A stretch of DNA of 5,543 nt, from NCBI GenBank assembly GCA_945901215.1, contig CAMDKE010000199.1, positions 1 through 5,543 on the forward strand, in the 5' to 3' direction. Positions within the stretch are counted from its first letter, which is position 1. The number at the start of each line of letters is the position of its first letter. Positions 1 through 5,543 of the stretch are shown here, in pieces. The DNA comes from Comamonas sp. lk. GTDB lineage: Bacteria > Pseudomonadota > Gammaproteobacteria > Burkholderiales > Burkholderiaceae_C. Below the pieces are notes generated by a model. It was not told the DNA's origin. It searched no databases and saw nothing but the letters and a program-made list of their open reading frames with translations. Position numbers and translations under genes: made by a program.

Positions 1-1542
1 TGGACACAGGACGGCAAGCTGCAGCCCGAAGTGGCCAACAAGGTCAAGGAATGGTTCTCGGTGCGCACCAACCCGGACGGGTCCAAGAGCGAAGGTCTGG
101 GTGACTGGGACATCAGCCGCGACGCGCCCTACTTTGGCATTGAGATTCCAGATACGTCAATCAATGGGGCGCCGAGCAAGTACTTTTATGTGTGGCTGGA
201 CGCGCCGGTAGGCTACCTGGCCTCGCTGAAAAACCTGCTGAACAACCGTGGCGAGGACTACGCCGCCTACATGGCGCAGCCCGACTTGGAGCAGTACCAC
301 TTCATTGGCAAGGACATCGTCACCTTTCACACCCTGTTCTGGCCGGCCATGCTGCATTTCAGTGGCCGCAAAGCGCCCACCAATGTGTTTGTCCACGGCT
401 TTTTGACGGTGAACAACGGCGAGAAGATGAGCAAAAGCCGCGGCACCGGCCTTGACCCGCTCAAGTACCTGAGCCTGGGCATGAACCCTGAGTGGCTGCG
501 CTACTACCTGGCGGCCAAGCTCTCTGCGCGCAATGAAGACATTGACTTCAACGCAGACGACTTTATGGCGCGGGTCAACAGTGATTTGATTGGGAAGTTT
601 GTGAATATTGCGAGCCGGGCGGCGGGATTTTTGGTTAAGAATTTTGATGGTCGGATAGGCTTTATTGGTGACACAACGCCTCTCGTAGACGGCGCGAAAG
701 GGTCCGCGTTCCTAGTGCGAGAGGCGTACGAGGCACGCGATTACGGGAAAGCACTGCGTGAAATCATGACGATCGCCGACGGGTTAAACGCTTCTTTTGA
801 TGCTGCCAAGCCCTGGGTTCTCGCTAAAGATGAGCGCAAGCGGGCGGAACTACAGGATATTTGCTCGCGCGTACTTCATGGCTTCAAACTCCTTTCGGTC
901 CTTTTAGCTCCAGTCCTTCCGTCGCTGACAGAACAGGTTGCAAAAGGGCTATTTATGCTCAATCGGAGTTTTACTTGGGACGATGCGGCCCCATTGCCAA
1001 CCACGGTTGCCCCCTACCAGCACCTCATGCAACGCGTTACCCCCGAGCAACTTGACGCTCTCTTCGAGCCGCCTGCGGAATTGGGGTCAGAGCCAGGCAA
1101 ATTGGGGTCAGACACCGATTTGCCTGACCCCAATTCCGCGGGCTCTGTCCCTGGTTCAAGTGAAGCCGGGTTATCCCTGCCCGGCGGCGAAGCTATTGCC
1201 CCCACCATCACCATCGACGACTTCGCCAAGGTTGACCTGCGCATCGCCAAAATCGTCAACTGCGAGCCGGTGGAAGGCTCGGTCAAACTGCTTCGCCTGA
1301 CCCTGGACGCGGGCGAAGGCCGCATGCGCAATGTGTTTTCCGGCATCGCCAGCATGTACCAACCCGCCGACCTGATAGGCCAGCTCACCGTGCTGGTGGC
1401 CAACTTGGCGCCGCGCAAGATGAAGTTTGGCGTGTCCGAGGGCATGGTGCTGGCCGCCAGCCACGCGGATCAGAAGGCGCAACCAGGCATTTACATTCTT
1501 AACCCCTGGCCCGGCGCTGCGCCCGGCATGCGCATAGGCTAA
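1..1542 (+). CDS. metG: Methionyl-tRNA synthetase, C-terminal ~513 residues (5' end outside window)
   Basis: This cytoplasmic enzyme charges tRNA-Met with methionine using ATP. The frame is open from base 1, so the GTG at 31 is an internal valine and the true start lies upstream. About 513 residues are present; family members of this type have roughly 680-700. In order are the end of the catalytic core (WDISRDAPYFG, KYFYVWLDAPVGY, HFIGKDIVTFH), the ATP-binding KMSKS loop at 424-438, the helical anticodon-binding domain (about 480-1020), a low-complexity linker (about 1060-1200), and a C-terminal EMAPII/Trbp111-like tRNA-binding domain (about 1201-1539; VDLRIAKI, RNVFSGI, VANLAPRKMKFGVSEGM). 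These match E. coli MetG from memory throughout. In the last domain the usual EGSDKLL reads EGSVKLL, with Val at 1282-1284. Oddities: codons in 580-1074 differ from the rest, and a palindromic repeat encodes the linker. The frame is intact, so the gene is probably functional. nadB follows after 4 bases. Confidence 0.97.
   Translation, partial: WTQDGKLQPEVANKVKEWFSVRTNPDGSKSEGLGDWDISRDAPYFGIEIPDTSINGAPSKYFYVWLDAPVGYLASLKNLLNNRGEDYAAYMAQPDLEQYHFIGKDIVTFHTLFWPAMLHFSGRKAPTNVFVHGFLTVNNGEKMSKSRGTGLDPLKYLSLGMNPEWLRYYLAAKLSARNEDIDFNADDFMARVNSDLIGKFVNIASRAAGFLVKNFDGRIGFIGDTTPLVDGAKGSAFLVREAYEARDYGKALREIMTIADGLNASFDAAKPWVLAKDERKRAELQDICSRVLHGFKLLSVLLAPVLPSLTEQVAKGLFMLNRSFTWDDAAPLPTTVAPYQHLMQRVTPEQLDALFEPPAELGSEPGKLGSDTDLPDPNSAGSVPGSSEAGLSLPGGEAIAPTITIDDFAKVDLRIAKIVNCEPVEGSVKLLRLTLDAGEGRMRNVFSGIASMYQPADLIGQLTVLVANLAPRKMKFGVSEGMVLAASHADQKAQPGIYILNPWPGAAPGMRIG
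580..1074 (+). other. Compositionally atypical segment inside metG (possible recombination tract)
   Basis: Seen directly, by hand count: in 601-1020, 64 of 140 codons end in A or T (GC3 about 54%). The figure is 22 of 120 in 241-600 and 17 of 100 in 1201-1500 (GC3 about 82-83%). Only 2 of 17 leucines use CTG, with TTA, CTA and CTT common; in 1201-1500, 7 of 11 use CTG. The change begins near 580, just after FMARVN, and persists to the palindromic repeat at 1075. The encoded protein remains a good anticodon-binding domain (REIMTIADGLN, KPWVLAK, LQDICSRVL, LAPVLPSLTE). Inference: part of metG was replaced by homologous DNA from a lineage with lower GC. Weaker codon selection in this domain is the alternative. 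Edges are approximate. Confidence 0.6.
1075..1154 (+). repeat. REP-like palindromic repeat translated in frame within metG
   Basis: A perfect 16-base inverted repeat pairs 1075-1090 (GCGGAATTGGGGTCAG) with 1124-1139. A second copy of the core, AATTGGGGTCAGA, occurs at 1079-1091 and 1100-1112, offset by exactly 21 bases, so 1100-1111 can instead pair with 1124-1135 around a 12-base loop. An outer pair, 1088-1094 (CAGAGCC) with 1141-1147 (GGCTCTG), extends the symmetry. No other copy of the GGGGTCA core was noticed in the window. The frame stays open, giving two E/K-LGS units and a Gly/Ser/Pro/Asp-rich linker. From memory, unverified: short palindromes with a GGGGTCAG core occur dispersed in proteobacterial genomes, some beside REP-associated tyrosine transposases (RAYTs). 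No transposase is present here. The boundaries are those of the visible symmetry. Confidence 0.75.
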
Positions 1543-1546
1543 TTTC

Positions 1547-3157
1547 ATGCACGAACACCCATCGCCGACAGCGCTGCAATTTGACGTGCTGATCGTCGGC
1601 AGCGGCCTGGCCGGTTTGAGTACCGCCCTGCTGCTGTCCGAAAAATACCGCGTGGCCATCGTCACCAAGCGCGCGGTGCGCGAGGGCTCCAGCGGCTGGG
1701 CGCAGGGCGGTATTGCCGCTGTGTGGGACAAGGCCGACAGCTTTGCCGCCCACGTGGACGACACGCTGATTGCGGGTGCCGGCCTGTGCGACATAGCCGC
1801 CACGCAGTTTGTGGTGGAGCAGGCCCCCCAGGCGATCGCCTGGCTGCAGACCATGGGCGTGCCCTTTAGCACCGAAGACAACGGCGACCTGCACCTCACG
1901 CGTGAAGGCGGCCACAGCGCACGGCGCATCGTGCACGTGACCGACGCCACCGGGGCGGCGGTGCAAACCACGCTGATTGAGCAGGTACAAAAGTCACCCA
2001 ACATCCATTTGTTTGAAAACCACACGCTGGTGGACCTGATTACCAGCGACAAGGTGGCGGGTGACAAGGGCCAAAGCCGCCGCTGCGTGGGCCTGTACGC
2101 TTTGGACGACGTGACCGACGAGGTGCTTACCTTCTCGGCCCCGCACACCTTGCTGGCTACGGGCGGCGCGGGCAAGGTGTACCTCTACACCACCAACCCC
2201 GACACTGCCACGGGCGACGGCATTGCTGCGGCCTGGCGCGCAGGCTGCCGGGTGCAAAACATGGAGTTCATCCAGTTCCACCCCACCTGTCTGTACCACC
2301 CCCACGCCAAGTCGTTTTTGATCAGCGAAGCGGTGCGCGGCGAAGGCGGGCGCCTGCTGCTACCCGACGGCACGCGCTTTATGCCCGCACACGATGCACG
2401 CGCAGAGCTCGCCCCGCGCGACGTGGTGGCGCGCGCCATTGACTTTGAGATGAAAAAAGGCGGCTTTGACTGCGTTTACCTCGACATCTCGCACCAAAGC
2501 CTGGCCTTCATTCAAGAGCACTTTCCCAATATTTACGCCCGCTGCCTGGAGCTGGGCATTGACATCAGCCGCCAACCCATCCCCGTGGTGCCGGCCGCCC
2601 ACTACACCTGCGGCGGTGTGCTGTCCGACCTGCAGGGCCGCACCGACCTGAGTGGCCTGTACGCCATTGGTGAGGCCGCCTGCAGCGGCCTGCACGGCGC
2701 CAACCGGCTGGCCAGCAACTCGCTGGTGGAATGCATGGTGTTTGCGCGCGCGGCCAGCCACGACATTGAACAACACCCAGGCGCCCCCGTGCCCGCCCTG
2801 CCCGCCTGGGACGACAGCCGCGTGACCGACGCCGACGAGTCGGTAGTGATCTCGCACAACTGGGACGAGCTGCGCCGCTTTATGTGGGACTACGTGGGCA
2901 TTGTGCGCACCAACAAACGGCTGGAGCGCGCCGCCCACCGCATTGCGCTGCTGCAAGACGAAATTCAAGAGTTTTACGCCAACTTCCACGTTAGCCGCGA
3001 CCTGCTGGAGTTGCGCAACCTGGTGCAAGTGGCCGACCTGATCGTGCAAAGCGCCCGCGCCCGCCACGAGAGCCGGGGCCTGCACTTCAGCCGCGATTAC
3101 CCCCACATGCTGCCCGAGGCGCTGCCGACGATTTTGGTGCCGGGGCAGCGGGGCTAA
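1547..3157 (+). CDS. nadB: L-aspartate oxidase
   Basis: This FAD enzyme oxidises L-aspartate to iminoaspartate, the first step of de novo NAD synthesis; NadA then makes quinolinate. It has 536 residues, against about 540 in E. coli. The N-terminal FAD-binding motif GSGLAG is at residues 18-23, followed by SSGWAQGGIAA (48-58). Active-site residues can be matched from memory to E. coli NadB: Glu120 in LTREGGHS, His245 in EFIQFHPT, Arg291 in APRDVVAR, His352 in HYTCGGV, and Arg387 in GANRLASNS. The last of these lies just after the second FAD region, LYAIGEAACSGLHG (371-384). The C-terminal helical domain ends with ESRGLHFSRDYP, as expected. ATG at 1547 puts the FAD motif at the normal distance from the N-terminus. 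Only 4 bases separate it from the metG stop and no clear Shine-Dalgarno is seen, so coupling to metG translation is plausible. nadA and nadC are not in the window. Confidence 0.97.
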   Translation: MHEHPSPTALQFDVLIVGSGLAGLSTALLLSEKYRVAIVTKRAVREGSSGWAQGGIAAVWDKADSFAAHVDDTLIAGAGLCDIAATQFVVEQAPQAIAWLQTMGVPFSTEDNGDLHLTREGGHSARRIVHVTDATGAAVQTTLIEQVQKSPNIHLFENHTLVDLITSDKVAGDKGQSRRCVGLYALDDVTDEVLTFSAPHTLLATGGAGKVYLYTTNPDTATGDGIAAAWRAGCRVQNMEFIQFHPTCLYHPHAKSFLISEAVRGEGGRLLLPDGTRFMPAHDARAELAPRDVVARAIDFEMKKGGFDCVYLDISHQSLAFIQEHFPNIYARCLELGIDISRQPIPVVPAAHYTCGGVLSDLQGRTDLSGLYAIGEAACSGLHGANRLASNSLVECMVFARAASHDIEQHPGAPVPALPAWDDSRVTDADESVVISHNWDELRRFMWDYVGIVRTNKRLERAAHRIALLQDEIQEFYANFHVSRDLLELRNLVQVADLIVQSARARHESRGLHFSRDYPHMLPEALPTILVPGQRG

Positions 3158-3215
3158 ACCGCAATCTGGGCCCAACGGTCCGCTGGCGCAAGCCCACAGG
3201 CCAGGCTGGGCCCTC
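3158..3215. terminator. Convergent intergenic gap with weak inverted repeat, possible terminator
   Basis: This 58-base gap lies between the nadB stop and the stop of the minus-strand ATPase gene. A perfect 7-base inverted repeat, GGGCCCA (3168-3174) with TGGGCCC (3207-3213), encloses 32 bases. Inside it is a short GGC-GCAA-GCC hairpin (3185-3194). There is no run of T on either strand, so it is not a canonical intrinsic terminator. Its position between converging genes is the main reason to suspect a bidirectional termination role, and in DNA this GC-rich the pairing may be chance. Confidence 0.25.
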
Positions 3216-3875
3216 CTACCACTCCCGCTGCAGCCCCCCATCCACCACCCGAAAGCCGGTTTTACCCACCGAGCGCGCCTCGGCTTCATCGTGCGTGACC
3301 CACAACACCGCCATCCTGGAGGCTGCAATGCGTGCCAAAAATTCGGCGCGCAGGCTGTGGCGCAAGTCGGCGTCAAGCGCCGAAAAAGGTTCGTCTAGCA
3401 GTAAGAGTCGAGGCGCAGTAATCAGGGCGCGCGCCAGCGCCACGCGCTGCTGCTCCCCGCCCGAGAGTTGCCACACCTTGGCCTGCGTGTGCGCCCCCAG
3501 GCCAAAGCGCTGCAACATGGCCACCGCTTGGGCGCGCGCCACTGCGCGGCGCTGGCCCTGCTCCACCAGACCAAAGGCCACGTTGTCCTGCACATCAAGG
3601 TGTGGAAACAGCGCAAAGTCCTGAAACATGAGCGCGAATTTGCGCTGTTCAGGCGGCAGGCGGGTGATATCTTGTGCGTCAAACAGCACCCGCCCAGCAT
3701 CGGTCGCTTCCAGACCGGCGATGATTTTGAGCAAGGTGCTTTTCCCGCTTCCCGAGGGGCCCAGCAGCGCCACGGTTTGGCCTTGCGGCACCTGCAGGTT
3801 CAGGTCTTTGAGCAGTACCCGGCTGGCGCCACCGGGCGCGCGCCAGTGCTTGGTGATGGCCTGCAATTCAAGCAT
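3216..3875 (-). CDS. ABC importer ATP-binding protein (ThiQ/FbpC-like)
   Basis: This ATPase powers the adjacent inner-membrane permease. From the start at 3875 it has 219 residues: Walker A GPSGSGKST (39-47), Q-loop Gln85 in LMFQDFALFPHL, signature LSGGEQQR (137-144), Walker B LLLLDEP with catalytic Glu162, D-loop SALD (165-168), and switch His195 in THDEAEA. All catalytic elements are intact. It ends soon after the nucleotide-binding domain, without the C-terminal TOBE-type regulatory extension usual in FbpC, PotA or MalK; this matches ThiQ (about 232 residues). Start choice: the frame also opens at an ATG at 3917, but that adds 14 residues unlike the family and a 50-base overlap. The ATG at 3873-3875 overlaps the permease stop by 8 bases and gives the typical beginning MLELQAITK. 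No clear Shine-Dalgarno is visible, suggesting translational coupling. The substrate is not settled. Confidence 0.93.
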   Translation of the reverse strand: MLELQAITKHWRAPGGASRVLLKDLNLQVPQGQTVALLGPSGSGKSTLLKIIAGLEATDAGRVLFDAQDITRLPPEQRKFALMFQDFALFPHLDVQDNVAFGLVEQGQRRAVARAQAVAMLQRFGLGAHTQAKVWQLSGGEQQRVALARALITAPRLLLLDEPFSALDADLRHSLRAEFLARIAASRMAVLWVTHDEAEARSVGKTGFRVVDGGLQREW

Positions 3876-5496
3876 GGTGCTGCAATGGGTTGGCAGGGTC
3901 TGCGCCAGGCCACTCAATCAGCAAAAACACGGCCAGCGCCAGCGCCATCAGGGCGCAGGCCAGCACCAGCGCAGCGTCCAGGTTGTCAGCGCCCGGGCGG
4001 CTTAGGTGCTGGTAAATCAGGGTGCTGAGCGTGGCCCACTCGGGGCGGCTTAAAAACAAGGTTACGGCAAACTCACCGACGGCCGTAGCAGCCGCAAAGG
4101 CCATGCCCCGGCGCAGCGCGGGCAGCAGCAGCGGCCAGGTGACGCGCCAAAACGCCCGCCATGGCGAAGCGCCCAAGGAGCGCGCCGCTGCCCCCAAATT
4201 GGCGGGTAAACCGTCCAGGCCAGAGGCCACCGACTTGGCGACAAAGGGATAGGCCAAGAGCGCATACGCGGCAATGAGCAGCGGCGCGCTGGCCGTCCAG
4301 CTGGGGTAAAGCAGCAAAAGCCCAAAGGCCACCAGCACGGGTGACACGACCAGTGGCAAAAAGGCCAGCGCGCGCAAGGCCGCCCAATGGCGCGCCGCCA
4401 TCGCGTGGCACAGGCCCAGCCCAGTGGCCAGCAGCAGCGCCGCACCCGAGAAGCGCAGCGTATTGCCCAGCGCCTGCAGCGTCTCGGGCTCCCACAACAC
4501 GGCCCAGCTTTGCGCACCGGCCAGCGCCGCCCGCAGCACGATGGCCGCAATCGGCGCCAGGCAAAAAAGTAGCAGCACGGCCAGTGCACCTGCCACCGCC
4601 AGCCATTGCGCAGTGCCGCGCGGCACGCGCCGGGCAATGCGGTCGGCGCGCAGCGGCGTGGCCAGACGGCGCTCGAGCACGGCGTAGAGCCCGGCGCACA
4701 CGCCGGTGATGCCGAGCGTCCAAAGCGCCAGCACGCCTGCGGCAGCGAGTTGCAACTCGTAGCTCACCAGGGTGTAAATCTCCACTTCTACCGTGGCGTA
4801 TTGCTGGCCGCCCAGCACCAGCGCCAGACCAAACCCCGCAAAGCAGTACAAAAAAACCAGGCACAGCGCCGACATCAGCCAGGGCAATATGGCAGGCCAC
4901 TCAATGCGCCAAAACGCGCGCCAGGGCGTCGCTCCCAGGGTGCGGGCGGCCGCCAGGCGTGCAGCGCTGACTTGCTCCAGCGCTTCGGTGGCGCTGCGTA
5001 CCAGCACACACAGGTTGAAAAACACATTGCCATACAACAGCAAAAACGGCGTGTCTTGCAAGGGCGCCCCGCCCGCCTGCGCCCACAAGCCCTGCGGCCC
5101 CCACAGCGCCAGCACGCCCATGGCGGCCACCAACGTGGGCACGACAAAGGGCAGCATCAGCGCGCGCAGCACCCAGCGTCGCCCGACAAACTCATAGCGC
5201 GCCAGCACCCAGGCCACAGGCACTCCCATGAGCAGTACCACGCCACAGGTCAGAGCCGCCTGCAGCGCCGACCACATCAGGCGCCAGCGCAGATACGGGT
5301 CCAGCCAGGGCTGCAACCAGACGCTGCCACCCAAGCCATCCGATGCCGTACCCAGCGCCGACCCGGCGTCGCCAGAGACCGCTTCGCCCATCAACCGGAG
5401 CACGGGCGCCACCAGCATCACTAGCAAAAACGCCAGCGGCGCCAAGGCCAGCCAGTGCTGCGAGCGCGAAAAAGCGAGGCGTGAGGCGTTTGGCAC
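3868..5496 (-). CDS. ABC importer permease, two fused transmembrane halves (ThiP/FbpB-like; thiamine or Fe3+)
   Basis: This inner-membrane permease receives substrate from a periplasmic binding protein. It has 542 residues and two homologous halves, each with several hydrophobic helices and one cytoplasmic EAA loop that docks on the ATPase. The EAA loops are near residues 174-201 (LGATPWRAFWRIEWP) and 428-455 (LGASPWRAFWRVTWP). Hydrophobic segments fall near residues 15-36, 75-99, 110-131, 150-166, 203-229, 247-272, 297-323, 348-366, 375-397, 404-420, 460-482 and 505-527. The length is close to E. coli ThiP (536). LYGNVFFNL, LVLGGQQYATVEVEIY and VGEFAVTLFLSRPEW recall ThiP more than FbpB; this is a comparison from memory. 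The start is a GTG at 5494-5496, since the frame is closed by a TGA at 5509-5511 and the next Met is inside the first helix. No strong Shine-Dalgarno is seen. The ATPase gene follows with an 8-base overlap. Confidence 0.92.
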   Translation of the reverse strand: MPNASRLAFSRSQHWLALAPLAFLLVMLVAPVLRLMGEAVSGDAGSALGTASDGLGGSVWLQPWLDPYLRWRLMWSALQAALTCGVVLLMGVPVAWVLARYEFVGRRWVLRALMLPFVVPTLVAAMGVLALWGPQGLWAQAGGAPLQDTPFLLLYGNVFFNLCVLVRSATEALEQVSAARLAAARTLGATPWRAFWRIEWPAILPWLMSALCLVFLYCFAGFGLALVLGGQQYATVEVEIYTLVSYELQLAAAGVLALWTLGITGVCAGLYAVLERRLATPLRADRIARRVPRGTAQWLAVAGALAVLLLFCLAPIAAIVLRAALAGAQSWAVLWEPETLQALGNTLRFSGAALLLATGLGLCHAMAARHWAALRALAFLPLVVSPVLVAFGLLLLYPSWTASAPLLIAAYALLAYPFVAKSVASGLDGLPANLGAAARSLGASPWRAFWRVTWPLLLPALRRGMAFAAATAVGEFAVTLFLSRPEWATLSTLIYQHLSRPGADNLDAALVLACALMALALAVFLLIEWPGADPANPLQHHA

Positions 5497-5543
5497 AGTG
5501 CTTGGAGTTCAGTGGGCGCAGGGCACGGCCAGCTTACGGGAAA
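5497..5543 (-). other. Region upstream of the permease gene, content unresolved
   Basis: These 47 bases lie 5' of the permease on the minus strand. One minus frame is open from the window edge to a TGA at 5509-5511 and would end SRKLAVPCAH, which could be the tail of an upstream gene such as the importer's binding protein. Ten codons are too few to support that, and no family is recognisable. No convincing promoter, THI-box or other regulatory element can be made out in so short a stretch. Confidence 0.2.

Noticed and set aside
31..33. GTG at 31 as the metG start
   Set aside because: The frame is open through base 1 and the residues before it (WTQDGKLQPE) fit the MetG core; the family's N-terminal Rossmann half is missing, so the gene is cut by the window edge.
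1075..1154. Integron attC site, CRISPR repeat or rho-independent terminator as explanations of the palindrome
   Set aside because: There are no multiple spaced repeats, no attC core sites and no T-run, and it sits inside an open reading frame that continues into an intact conserved domain.
1171..2175. Minus-strand open frame (334 codons) across the metG-nadB junction
   Set aside because: Antisense to two confidently identified genes, with low-complexity Ser/Ala/Arg-rich translation and no domain features.
2360..3376. Long minus-strand open frame (338 codons) opposite nadB and the convergence zone
   Set aside because: It lies antisense to well-conserved nadB, spans the intergenic gap, and its translation is Ala/Gly/Val/His-rich with no recognisable family; typical of GC-rich DNA.
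3876..3917. Upstream ATG extending the ATPase by 14 residues
   Set aside because: The extra residues do not look like an ABC ATPase N-terminus and lie inside the permease gene; the ATG at 3875 fits the family and gives an 8-base coupled overlap.
4606..5424. Plus-strand open frame (272 codons) opposite the permease
   Set aside because: Its translation is Arg/Gln/His/Pro-rich, the expected complement of a hydrophobic membrane protein gene.

Overview
The window looks like ordinary chromosomal DNA from a GC-rich betaproteobacterium, probably Burkholderiales and perhaps the Comamonadaceae. This rests on high GC at third codon positions, strong CTG leucine bias and the character of the proteins; no rRNA or other marker gene fixes the taxonomy. 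It carries four protein genes packed almost without gaps. There is no CRISPR array, tRNA, rRNA, transposase gene or recognisable defence system.

Plus strand, 1-3157: the window opens inside metG (methionyl-tRNA synthetase). The N-terminus and zinc-binding insertion lie upstream of the window, and the gene runs to a TAA at 1540-1542. Four bases later nadB (L-aspartate oxidase, first step of de novo NAD synthesis) begins and ends at 3157. The two are probably co-transcribed. metG is the most interesting gene here. A central segment (about 580-1074) has clearly different codon use from both flanks. It ends at a palindromic, REP-like repeat (about 1075-1154) that is translated in frame as the linker between the anticodon-binding domain and the C-terminal tRNA-binding domain.

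Convergence zone, 3158-3215: a 58-base gap separates nadB from the oppositely oriented genes. It holds a weak inverted repeat that might act as a terminator, without a T-run.

Minus strand, 5496-3216: an ABC importer pair, first a 542-residue permease with two fused membrane halves, then an ATPase whose probable start overlaps the permease stop by 8 bases. The architecture and motifs resemble ThiP/ThiQ (thiamine) and FbpB/FbpC (ferric iron) importers. The permease favours the thiamine type, but substrate cannot be settled without the periplasmic binding protein, which may lie just beyond the right edge.

No undescribed multi-gene system is visible. The observations worth following are the mosaic metG and the repeat-derived protein linker at its junction.
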